From CAVXDY01 sp963760715 (lineage in GTDB: Bacteria > Actinomycetota > Thermoleophilia > Miltoncostaeales > Miltoncostaeaceae): a stretch of DNA of 64,000 bases. A program made the translations under genes and the position numbers. The stretch's first letter is position 1; each line of letters opens with the position of its first letter. Below, one piece after another: positions 1-7,683 of this stretch. The DNA lies in NCBI GenBank assembly GCA_963760715.1, contig CAVXDY010000004.1, forward strand, positions 248,001 to 312,000, given 5' to 3'. The notes beneath the pieces were generated by a model, which worked only from the letters and a program-made list of their open reading frames with translations, had not been told where the DNA came from and made no database searches.

Positions 1-327
1 GAGGTATCCGATGTGGGCGACGCCGACGAAGGGCAGCAGGTGGTGCTCGCACAGCGACGAGAACGCGATGTCGGAGACGATCACGAGCTCGTCGTAGTCG
101 CCGTCGTTCGGGAAGGTCGTCGCCTGGAAGGGCTCGGGCCGGAGCAGTTCGGCGAAGGCCGAGGCGACCCGGCGGGGCGTCTCCCGGAGGGCCTCGGTGC
201 CGCGGTCGACCCCGAGGGCGTCCAGCAGCTCGGCCACCGCCCGCTCGGCGCGCTCGCGGTCCACGCCGGGCGAGGGCGCCTCGTGAAGCGCGGCCCCGCC
301 CGGGCGATGGCCGTTGGCGTGGCTCAC
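1..327 (-). CDS. folE: GTP cyclohydrolase I, 5' part only
   Basis: The first 109 codons run off the left edge. The enzyme converts GTP to 7,8-dihydroneopterin triphosphate, the first step of tetrahydrofolate synthesis. Visible at the C-terminal end of the fragment is the family's zinc-binding core: Cys-Glu-His-His-Leu-Leu-Pro-Phe, then Gly-Val-Ala-His-Ile-Gly-Tyr. The N-terminal half has the usual helical ELLDALG and ETPRRVA segments. The GTG start at 327 overlaps the stop of a short upstream ORF as GTGA, so translation is probably coupled. The rest of the gene lies outside the window. Confidence 0.9.
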   Translation of the reverse strand, partial: MSHANGHRPGGAALHEAPSPGVDRERAERAVAELLDALGVDRGTEALRETPRRVASAFAELLRPEPFQATTFPNDGDYDELVIVSDIAFSSLCEHHLLPFVGVAHIGYL

Positions 328-416
328 GCGGGTTGGCGGACCTTCGGGATGGTCGGGGTGGGAGTGCGGTCGAACGGGCAGGCCCGGCGGATGAAGAGGA
401 TTCCCTCGGCGATCAT
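324..416 (-). CDS. 30-codon ORF coupled to folE
   Basis: ATG at 416 is preceded by a good ribosome binding site (AGGAGA, spaced 5-6 nt), and the ORF ends TGA at 324-326, overlapping the folE GTG start by 4 nt. The peptide is basic and proline/threonine rich, begins MIAEGILFIRR and has one Cys. I recognise no family. It may be a leader ORF whose translation opens folE, or a genuine microprotein. The strong Shine-Dalgarno sequence and stop/start overlap are the only evidence. Confidence 0.45.
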   Translation of the reverse strand: MIAEGILFIRRACPFDRTPTPTIPKVRQPA

Positions 417-481
417 CGCGTTCTCCTGTGGGGTCGGGAATGTCTGTCGTACCGGGTGAGTGTCGTCCCGGAGTGCATCCC

Positions 482-1055
482 TTACGTCTCGCGGAACCGG
501 CCTCCGTCCAGCGTGCAGAGCGGCGGGCGCCGCACGAGCTCCGCGTCGGCCCTCTCCAGGACGAAGCCGTCGTCGCGACGGGAGGGCCGCGCGTAGGGCC
601 GCGCCGCCGTGAGGGGGACCGGCGCGCGCCCCTCCTCGGCGAGGCGGTCGAGCACGCCCTGGGTGATCTCGTATCCCATCCGCCCGAGGGCGGCGGTCGA
701 TTGGTGGCGGTGCCGGCGCTGTCCCAGATCCGCCTGCGCCAGGCCGGCGAGGCCGAGGTGGCGCCACAGGTCCACCAGGAGGCCCACCTCCACGGCGTAG
801 CCGGTGAAGAACGGGGTGCGCCGCAGGATCTCGGTACGCCCCGCCGCCTCGCCGGCGAGCGGCTGCACAGCGCCTCGCCCTTGCCCGGCTCGGGTGAGAT
901 GCCCGGCAGGATCTCGTGAGCCGCGAAGACCTCGGCGCCGGCGTCCGAAGCCGCCCGCGCCGTGGCGTCCCCTCTGTCCGAGTCGATCACCACGATCTGG
1001 TCCACCAGCCCGCGGGGGCCCGGCAGGGCCACCGAGACACGGCTGATCCGTCGTG
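482..1055 (-). pseudogene. decayed glucosyl-3-phosphoglycerate synthase copy
   Basis: Pieces of a GpgS-like GT81 glycosyltransferase survive in two reading frames. The upstream piece (about 875-1055) reads RISRVSVALPG, then LVDQIVVIDS, then the GDATARAASDAGAEV and PGKGEA motifs. It matches residues 33-100 of the intact gpgS at 39799 but lacks about 20 residues after VSVxLP. The downstream piece (482-875), in another frame, reads VQPLAGEAAGRTEILRR, FFTGYAVEVGLL and GFVLERAD and runs to a TAA stop. The roughly 80 residues between them, including the DxD-type Asp-Ala-Asp region of the intact copy, are missing. No start codon fits. It is a non-functional duplicate unless the sequence is mis-assembled. 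Confidence 0.8.
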
Positions 1056-1059
1056 GGGG

Positions 1060-1293
1060 CTACGGCGCCTGCTCGCCGCCGACGAGGGCGCGCAGGCTCT
1101 CGTGATCCTCCCGGCAGGCCGGGCAGCCGACCAGGTGCGCCTGCATCCCGGGGACGGCCGACTCGGCATCCCGGCCGGCGAGCTCGAGATCGACGTAGCG
1201 GTCGAGCTCCTCGAAGCACTCCTCGCAGCCGATCTCGGGCCGGCCCGGGCCGAGGAGAGCGAGCAGCGCCTGAGTGAGGTCCGGTCGGTCCAT
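1060..1293 (-). CDS. zinc-finger anti-sigma-like protein
   Basis: A 77-residue soluble protein with a CxxC pair near residue 22 (GCEECFEEL) and a downstream HxxxCxxC motif (HLVGCPAC), the layout of zf-HC2/ZAS anti-sigma domains. Such domains bind and silence the cognate ECF sigma factor, often through a zinc or thiol switch. Its ATG at 1293 overlaps the sigma factor stop as ATGA, which supports the pairing. There is no transmembrane segment, so it is probably a cytoplasmic sensor. Downstream lies only the gpgS remnant. Confidence 0.75.
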   Translation of the reverse strand: MDRPDLTQALLALLGPGRPEIGCEECFEELDRYVDLELAGRDAESAVPGMQAHLVGCPACREDHESLRALVGGEQAP

Positions 1294-1994
1294 CAGCCTC
1301 TCGCCTCCAGCCAGTCGGGGGTGACCCCGCACTCCGCGAGGCGGGCGCGGAGCTTGCGCCGCGCGTCGTGCAGCGTCTTGTAGAGCGCGCCGCGCGTGGT
1401 CCCGAGCCGTTCGGCGAGGACGTCGATCGGCACGCCGTTCAGCGCGAGGGCGACGAGCACCTCCCGCTGGTGGGGGGTCAGGATCTCGCGGACCGCCTCC
1501 TGCAGCACCGCGAAGAGCTGCGACTGCTCGGCGTCCTGGTGCGGCGTGGTCCCGGTGGTGGAGAAGAACGCCCAGGCCTCCGGCTCCAGGGGCACCTCGC
1601 GCCCCTGCCACGCCCGCCGGCGCAGCCTGACGGCGGCCTCGAGGAGGGCGAACTTGTAGGCCCACGTCGTGAAGCGGCTCTCGCCGCGGAAGTCGTCCAG
1701 GCGTCGCAGAACGCTCATCAGCGCGTCGTCGGCGGCCTCCATGGCGATGTCGGGCAGCTCATCGCCCCGCAGGTGCGGGAGGGCGGGGCGACGGCGGGCC
1801 ACCTCGAAGCGCGCCGCCCCGAGGAGGAGGGCGTGCAGACGGGCCACGGCGGCGTCGTGGTCGGCGCCTCGCGACCGAAGCCCCCGCAGCCATTCGCGCG
1901 AGTCCGGGTCGAGGTGGGCGGTGCTCGGGGCCGGGGCCACGGCGCGCGAGTGTACGGCGGCGGGTGCGGCTCCGGTTCGCGCGGTGGCCCTCAT
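1293..1994 (-). CDS. ECF-type RNA polymerase sigma factor
   Basis: 233 residues with the two sigma-70 regions expected. Region 2 (about 55-125) includes LDDFRGESRFTTWAYKFA. Region 4 (about 165-225) has TPHQREVLVALALNGVPIDVLAERLG followed by TTRGALYKTLHDARRKLRARL, a helix-turn-helix for -35 recognition. It would direct transcription of a stress regulon under control of the overlapping zinc-finger protein. It is divergent from the membrane protein at 2086, which may be a target, but no classical ECF -35 AAC motif could be assigned with confidence. The long Ala/Pro-rich N-terminus may mean the true start is internal. Confidence 0.88.
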   Translation of the reverse strand: MRATARTGAAPAAVHSRAVAPAPSTAHLDPDSREWLRGLRSRGADHDAAVARLHALLLGAARFEVARRRPALPHLRGDELPDIAMEAADDALMSVLRRLDDFRGESRFTTWAYKFALLEAAVRLRRRAWQGREVPLEPEAWAFFSTTGTTPHQDAEQSQLFAVLQEAVREILTPHQREVLVALALNGVPIDVLAERLGTTRGALYKTLHDARRKLRARLAECGVTPDWLEARG

Positions 1995-2071
1995 GACCGA
2001 TTGGTGTCGCCCCGGGCGGAGTTCTTACCCACGCCCGCTCGCCCGTCGCCCGGCCCGTGGCGGCTTTCGGG

Positions 2072-2077
2072 TAGCGT
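2072..2077 (+). promoter_or_regulatory. -10 box TAGCGT, leaderless
   Basis: TAGCGT ends 8 nt before the ATG at 2086. At that spacing transcription would begin at or next to the start codon, and no Shine-Dalgarno sequence is present. Confidence 0.5.
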
Positions 2078-2085
2078 CGGCCCGG

Positions 2086-2826
2086 ATGTCCTGGTGGGAG
2101 CGCAACATCGTCGAGCCGGGGAAGCTCCCCCTGCTTCTCCTGATGCTGGCGTTCATCGTCACGTTCCTGGTGACCCGGGTGATCACCCGGTCGATCCGGG
2201 CGGGGCGGGGCCCGTTCCGCGACGTCGAGACCGGCGACCTGCACCTGCACCACGCCGTCCCCGGGATCATCCTCCTCACGATCGGGGCCGTCCTCGCCGT
2301 GGGCGTCCCGGCCGACGGGCCCGGCCGGAGCGTCGCCGCGGTCCTGATCGGCATCGGCGCCTCGCTGGTGTTCGACGAGTTCGCGCTGCTGCTGAACCTC
2401 AAGGACGACTACTGGCAGGCCCAGGGCCGGGAATCGCTGCAGGCGGTGGGGCTGGTCGCGGCCTGCCTGGCGTTCTGGGCGATCGGCTTCGCCCCGCTCG
2501 GGGTGAACGACCTGGGGGAGCCCGAGCTGCGTGTGCGCTACGGCGTGCTCATCGTGGTCGGGATGACGGCCGGCGCGGTCGTCGTGTGCGCGCTGAAGGG
2601 CAAGTACCGCCTCGCCCTCGTGGCGCTCTTCCTGTGGCCGGTCGCCGTGGCGGGCGCCATCCGCCTCGCGCGCCCGGGATCGTGGTGGGACCGCCGGCGC
2701 TACTCGCCCGCGGAGAGCGCCCGTGCCCGGGCCCGGGCGGAGGCGTTCGACGCGCGGTGGCACCCGATGTGGAGCCGGCTCGGCGACCTGGTGGCCGGGG
2801 CCCCCGATCCCGCCGGGCCCCGTTAG
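2086..2826 (+). CDS. six-TM membrane protein with HLHH motif
   Basis: 246 residues with about six hydrophobic segments (near 14-34, 58-76, 84-104, 118-138, 155-175 and 182-202). A conserved-looking cytosolic or interfacial motif, Asp-Leu-His-Leu-His-His, lies just before TM2, and Phe-Asp-Glu-Phe is in TM3. The C-terminal 40 residues are basic and soluble. I cannot name the family, but the histidine cluster suggests a metal or ligand site. The gene is divergent from the ECF sigma operon. The start was chosen because it is the first ATG after the -10-like TAGCGT and begins the first membrane segment cleanly. In-frame sequence upstream overlaps the sigma gene and was excluded. Confidence 0.75.
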   Translation: MSWWERNIVEPGKLPLLLLMLAFIVTFLVTRVITRSIRAGRGPFRDVETGDLHLHHAVPGIILLTIGAVLAVGVPADGPGRSVAAVLIGIGASLVFDEFALLLNLKDDYWQAQGRESLQAVGLVAACLAFWAIGFAPLGVNDLGEPELRVRYGVLIVVGMTAGAVVVCALKGKYRLALVALFLWPVAVAGAIRLARPGSWWDRRRYSPAESARARARAEAFDARWHPMWSRLGDLVAGAPDPAGPR

Positions 2827-2828
2827 CC

Positions 2829-2855
2829 CCCGGCGCCGCCCGAGGGCGGGGGTCT
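2829..2855 (+). terminator. possible hairpin between convergent genes
   Basis: A GC-rich inverted repeat (CCGCCC/GGGCGG with a minimal loop) lies just after the membrane-protein stop, between it and the convergent DJ-1 gene. No T-tract follows, as is common for actinobacterial terminators. Weak evidence. Confidence 0.3.
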
Positions 2856-2885
2856 CCGCATCGCGACGACCCACCACGACACGAC

Positions 2886-3542
2886 TCAGGCCGTCTCGAG
2901 ATCGCCCCGGTAGAGGTCCCACGCAGCGGAGTACTCCATCACCCGCGCGACCTCGTCGATGATGTCGTCCGGGTAGCCCGCCCGGCGCAGGAGGTGGAAG
3001 CCCATCTCCATGCCCGAGGTGATCCCGCCGGCGGTGACGATGCGGCCGGCGTCCACGACGCGGGCGCGGCTGATGCGGCACGCGGGGGCGATGTCCGCGA
3101 GGCGGTCGAGGGGCACCTTTCCGCTGGGACCCGACTCCACCCGGTCGGGTTCCTTGCGGTTGGTCGCGGGCAGGCCGTCGAGGAGCCCCATGACGCCGTA
3201 GATCCACGAGCCGGTGCAGACGCTCGTGAGGAGGGTCGTCTCGGGGAGCTCGCGGATGAACTCGTGGAGGCGGCCGTTGTGCATCTCCTGGCGGGTGCCG
3301 AACCCGCCCGGGATGAGGAAGGCGTCCATGTCCGGGCGGTCGGCGAAGCTGTAGTTGGGGAGCACGGTGAAGCCCGCCTGGGCCTGCACCGGACGAGCCG
3401 AGTCGGCGATCAGGAACGCGTCGAGCTCCGGATCGAAGCGCCGGGCCACGGAGAAGACCCCGTGGGGCGCCGCGAAGTCGACGATCTCGGCGTCCTTGAA
3501 CACGTAGATGCCGAGCCGGAACCCGGCGGTGCGCTCGCTCAT
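2886..3542 (-). CDS. DJ-1/PfpI (class I glutamine amidotransferase-like) family protein
   Basis: 218 residues with the DJ-1/PfpI alpha-beta fold. The nucleophile elbow is visible as Ser-Val-Cys-Thr-Gly-Ser-Trp (about residue 107), preceded by FLIPGGFGTR and followed by GLLDGLPATNRK. This subgroup resembles isonitrile hydratase and GlxA-type N-terminal domains, but the substrate cannot be read from sequence. The ATG at 3542 overlaps the TetR stop (ATGA), so the two are co-transcribed and TetR probably controls this gene. The in-frame extension upstream falls inside tetR and was rejected. Confidence 0.85.
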   Translation of the reverse strand: MSERTAGFRLGIYVFKDAEIVDFAAPHGVFSVARRFDPELDAFLIADSARPVQAQAGFTVLPNYSFADRPDMDAFLIPGGFGTRQEMHNGRLHEFIRELPETTLLTSVCTGSWIYGVMGLLDGLPATNRKEPDRVESGPSGKVPLDRLADIAPACRISRARVVDAGRIVTAGGITSGMEMGFHLLRRAGYPDDIIDEVARVMEYSAAWDLYRGDLETA

Positions 3543-4144
3543 ATATCCCCCTCGCTCGCGGGTGTGCGGAGCATGCGTTCGGCGGCGGCGCGCGCTCGCG
3601 CCGCCGGGGCCGCGCTCCTCTCGATCAGCGCCGAGACGATCGCGCCCTGGATCAGCAGCAGCAGCGCCGCGGCGTCGCCGGCCGGATCGGCGGCTCCGGC
3701 GCCCCGCAGCATGTCCTCGAGGTCGGCGCCGAGCAGCCGCTCGTGATCCTCGACCGCGGCGCGGGCGGGGTGATCCGGATCGGCGATCTCGGCGGCGGCG
3801 TTGATGAATGCGCAGCCGCGGAAGTCCTCGGACGCGAACCACTCCCCGAGCGCGTCGAACACCGCCAGCGGCCGGTCGGCCGGGAGGGGGGCCAGGCGCT
3901 CGGCGGCGGACCTCAGCCAGTCGCGCCAGCGACCGTCCCGGCGGCGCAGGAACGCCACGACCAGGTCGTCCTTGGAGCGGAAGTGGCGATAGAGCGTCGC
4001 CTTCGCCACTCCGGCCTCGGCGACCACGACGTCGACCCCGACCGCCCCGATCCCCCGGCCGTAGAAGGCCGCCGACGCCGCGTCGAGGATGCGCTCGCGC
4101 GCTGCGGATGGGGCGGACGCCGGGGCGATGGGGGCATTACACAG
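3539..4144 (-). CDS. TetR/AcrR-family repressor
   Basis: The N-terminal helix-turn-helix reads ERILDAASAAFYGRG, then VAEAGVAKATLYRHFRSKDDLV, typical of TetR. The C-terminal ligand domain includes FRGCAFINAAAE. The start is unresolved. The reading frame is open to the palindrome at 4141 with no in-frame ATG, GTG or TTG upstream of 4027, and starting at 4027 would delete the first helix. A CTG at 4144 is the only start-like codon that keeps the domain whole. An out-of-frame ATG at 4137 could indicate an indel. It overlaps the DJ-1 gene by 4 nt and likely autoregulates through the 14-bp palindrome. Confidence 0.82.
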   Translation of the reverse strand: MCNAPIAPASAPSAARERILDAASAAFYGRGIGAVGVDVVVAEAGVAKATLYRHFRSKDDLVVAFLRRRDGRWRDWLRSAAERLAPLPADRPLAVFDALGEWFASEDFRGCAFINAAAEIADPDHPARAAVEDHERLLGADLEDMLRGAGAADPAGDAAALLLLIQGAIVSALIERSAAPAARARAAAERMLRTPASEGDI

Positions 4145-4154
4145 ACCGGTCTGT
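4141..4154. promoter_or_regulatory. TetR operator, perfect 14-bp palindrome
   Basis: ACAGACCGGTCTGT is a perfect inverted repeat of the kind bound by many TetR/AcrR repressors (compare ACCGGT-centred operators). It lies immediately upstream of the tetR/DJ-1 operon, where it would give autorepression. Confidence 0.75.
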
Positions 4155-4179
4155 CTTGTTTCAACCCCACCTCGGCGAG

Positions 4180-4195
4180 GGCCCCCGCCGGGGCC
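4180..4195 (-). terminator. hairpin after the aldolase gene
   Basis: GGCCCC-cgcc-GGGGCC, a perfect 6-bp stem with a 4-nt loop, lies 18 nt beyond the aldolase stop codon on the minus strand. It lacks a U-run. Confidence 0.4.
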
Positions 4196-4212
4196 TCCCC
4201 GCCGAGCCCGCT

Positions 4213-5295
<1,083 letters not shown>

Positions 5296-5298
5296 CGA

Positions 5299-5325
5299 CC
5301 TCCTCGAATCGCTGCTCGGAGGAGG
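5299..5325 (-). promoter_or_regulatory. hairpin able to mask the aldolase ribosome binding site
   Basis: On the mRNA, CCTCCTC (5325-5319) is complementary to the Shine-Dalgarno GAGGAGG (5305-5299) with a 13-nt loop, so the leader could block or tune initiation of the aldolase. A -10-like TAGGAT sits just upstream at 5331-5326. Confidence 0.4.
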
Positions 5326-5354
5326 ATCCTACTCCGGCCGGGCCGGCCGCTGGA

Positions 5355-6203
5355 TCAGAAGCGCTCGGGCACGAACGTCTGGTCGGTGAGCGGCGGGCGC
5401 ACGTAGCCCGTGTCCGTCTGGCGCGGCGGAAGCTTGATCGGCTCGGGGGTGGTGTCCTCGTACGGGATGAGCGAAAGCAGGTGCGAGATGCAGTTGAGCC
5501 GCGCACGGCGCTTGTCGTCGGCGTTCACCACGTACCAGGGGGCCTGCTTGATGTCGGTGTACATGAACATCTCGTCCTTGGCGCGCGAGTAGTCGACCCA
5601 CTTCTCGCGCGACTTCAGGTCCATCGGGCTGAGCTTCCACCGCCGCATCGGGTCGTTGGCGCGGGCCTGGAAGCGCCGCTCCTGCTCGTCGTCGCTCACC
5701 GAGAACCAGTACTTCACGAGGATGGTCCCCGAGCGCACCAGCATCCGCTCGAACTCCGGGCAGGAGCGCATGAACTCCTGGTACTCCTGCTCGCTGCAGA
5801 AGCCCATCACCCGCTCGACGCCGGCGCGGTTGTACCAGGAGCGGTCGAACAGGACCATCTCGCCGCCCGCCGGCAGGTGCGGGGCGTAGCGCTGGAAGTA
5901 CCACTGGGTCTTCTCGCGCTCGGTCGGGGTGCCGAGGGCCACGACGCGGCACACGCGGGGGTTGAGGCGCTCGACGATGCGCCGGATGACCCCGCCCTTG
6001 CCGGCGGCGTCGCGGCCCTCGAAGACCACCACCACCTTCAGCCCCTCGGCCTTGATGTACTCCTGCATGAGCACCAGCTCGCGCTGGAGGCGCGCAAGCT
6101 CCCGGTCGAACACCGCCTCCGGGAGCTTCGCCGGCGCCGCCGGCCCGTCGCCGTTCGCCGACGCCTTCGCCGCCCGCTTGGACTTCGCCGTGCCCTCGCC
6201 CAT
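5355..6203 (-). CDS. polyphosphate kinase 2 family protein
   Basis: 282 residues of the PPK2 fold, which transfers phosphate between polyphosphate and nucleoside mono- or diphosphates. The Walker A motif GRDAAGKGG is at residues 63-71. The Walker B-like FDRSWYNRAGVERVMGF and the lid segment with RRFQARANDPMRRWKLSPMD follow. The 25-residue N-terminus is Lys/Ala rich and disordered. The ATG at 6203 follows GGGAGGAGGG, a strong ribosome site. Class (I, II or III) cannot be assigned safely from the motifs alone. Confidence 0.92.
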   Translation of the reverse strand: MGEGTAKSKRAAKASANGDGPAAPAKLPEAVFDRELARLQRELVLMQEYIKAEGLKVVVVFEGRDAAGKGGVIRRIVERLNPRVCRVVALGTPTEREKTQWYFQRYAPHLPAGGEMVLFDRSWYNRAGVERVMGFCSEQEYQEFMRSCPEFERMLVRSGTILVKYWFSVSDDEQERRFQARANDPMRRWKLSPMDLKSREKWVDYSRAKDEMFMYTDIKQAPWYVVNADDKRRARLNCISHLLSLIPYEDTTPEPIKLPPRQTDTGYVRPPLTDQTFVPERF

Positions 6204-6316
6204 GGACCCTCCTCCCTCGTGGGAGACGCAATTCTCGCGCCATCAGCCCCGGCGGGCAACGTCCGCACGTCCATGACGGCGCCGCCGGGGTACGCCCCCC
6301 GGCCGAAACGGCGGGA

Positions 6317-6930
6317 TCAGGCGGAACCGCGCAGGCGCTCGGCCTCGGCCACCCGCGACAGGGCCAGCCGGTGGGCGGCCCGCCGCAGGGAGCAGGCGTC
6401 GAACGCGGCGCGCTCCCGGACCCGGCGGTGGGCCGCCACCAGCCGCCGCGACCCCGCAGCCCAGCCGCGCGAACGCCTCGGCCGCGTGGCTGCCCACGTT
6501 CCCGAACCCCAGCACCGCCACCCGCGCGCCCTTCAGGTCGAGGCCCGCCGCGCGGGCGGCCTCCCGGGCCACGATCGCCACCCCCCGGCCGGTCGCCTCC
6601 ACCCTTCCCACCGTGCCCCCCAGCTCGAGGGGCTTGCCGGTGACGATGGCGTGCGCGTGGCGCGCTGGCGCTCGGCGGGCGAGAGCTCCTTGGGATCGAG
6701 GTCGATCCCGCCCTTGGGGCCGCGCGCGCCGTTGTGCTGCACGCGGTGGGCGGTCAGGACGCGCAGGCGGCCGTCGTCCATGCGCACCGGGACCTGCGCG
6801 GTGACCTCCCGGTGGGAGCCCGCCAGCAGCCGCCGGAGGTCGTCCTGCAGGCCGATGGCGGCGGCCGCCTCGGCCTGGGCCACCCTGACCGTCTCGAGCT
6901 CGGTGGCGTCCCGCACCGCCGGATCCTGAC
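6317..6930 (-). pseudogene. glutamate/leucine dehydrogenase remnant in three frames
   Basis: Three separated pieces of an NAD(P)-dependent glutamate dehydrogenase survive. Piece 1 (about 6665-6930) has REVTAQVPVRMDDGRL and GPKGGIDLDP. Piece 2 (about 6450-6660, another frame) has IVTGKPLELGGTVGR, EATGRG and the Rossmann VAVLGFGNVGSHAAE. Piece 3 (6317-6440, another frame) is the typical C-terminus SLRRAAHRLALSRVAEAERLRG with a TGA stop. The catalytic-lysine block between pieces 1 and 2 (roughly 100 residues) and most of the cofactor domain between 2 and 3 are gone. It cannot encode an active enzyme as read. Confidence 0.82.
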
Positions 6931-6952
6931 AGGTGACTCCCCCGGCTCGGGA

Positions 6953-6958
6953 TACCAT
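6953..6958 (+). promoter_or_regulatory. -10 box TACCAT, leaderless
   Basis: TACCAT ends 7 nt before the ATG at 6966, with no ribosome binding site between. This matches the pattern seen at a dozen other starts in this window. Confidence 0.55.
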
Positions 6959-6965
6959 CGCCCCG

Positions 6966-7682
6966 ATGCAGGACATCTCGGCCCTCAGCTATCCCGTGGC
7001 CTTCGCGGCCGGCTTCGTCTCGTTCGCCTCTCCGTGCGTGCTCGCCCTGGTGCCCGGCTACCTCACGTTCATCTCCGGCGTGTCGTTCGACGAGCTCGGC
7101 TCGCGCACCAAGGACGTGATGGTCCCCACCGTCGCGTTCGTGCTGGGGTTCTCGCTGATGTTCACGGCCTACGGGGCCAGCGCCGGGCTGGTGGGCTACT
7201 CGCTCACGCGGAACCAGGACGTGCTCAACCTGGTCGCCGGGTGCCTGCTGATCGCCACGGGCATCGCCATGGTGGCCTTCCCGCGCATCGGCCTGATGCA
7301 GACCGACCGGCGGCTCGCGACCGCCCGGCGGCCCACCACCCTGGTCGGGGCCGGGCTCGTGGGCGCGGCCTTCGCGGTGGGCTGGACGCCGTGCATCGGC
7401 CCCATCCTGGGCAGCATCCTCACGTACGCCGCGCCCACGGGCTCGCCGGGGATCGGCGCGACCCTGCTGTTCACCTACTCGCTGGGGCTCGGGATCCCGT
7501 TCCTGCTCTCGGGCCTGTTCCTGACGCGCACCATGGGCACCTTCCGCTGGATGCGGGACCGCTGGACCTGGATCAACGCCGGCGCCGCCGCCGTGTTCGT
7601 GGCGATCGGCTTCCTGGTGGCCACCGGGCGCTTCGAGGTCATCACCCAGCAGCTCTCGGGCGTCGGCTTCAACGGCCTCTAG
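6966..7682 (+). CDS. CcdA/DsbD-like thiol-disulfide transmembrane protein
   Basis: 238 residues with six hydrophobic segments and the two signature cysteines of the CcdA family: one in the first segment (ASPCVLALVPGYL, about residue 24) and one in the fourth (GWTPCIGPIL). CcdA moves reducing equivalents from cytoplasmic thioredoxin across the membrane for cytochrome c maturation or periplasmic thiol repair. The start was chosen at 6966 because it directly follows the leaderless -10 box and begins the first membrane segment. The next gene starts only 1 nt after its stop. Confidence 0.88.
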   Translation: MQDISALSYPVAFAAGFVSFASPCVLALVPGYLTFISGVSFDELGSRTKDVMVPTVAFVLGFSLMFTAYGASAGLVGYSLTRNQDVLNLVAGCLLIATGIAMVAFPRIGLMQTDRRLATARRPTTLVGAGLVGAAFAVGWTPCIGPILGSILTYAAPTGSPGIGATLLFTYSLGLGIPFLLSGLFLTRTMGTFRWMRDRWTWINAGAAAVFVAIGFLVATGRFEVITQQLSGVGFNGL

Positions 7683-7683
7683 C

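Noticed and set aside
2886..3842. A longer DJ-1 protein starting at 3842
   Set aside because: The extra 100 residues are an Arg-rich shadow of the tetR gene. The ATG at 3542 overlaps the TetR stop and starts the domain correctly.
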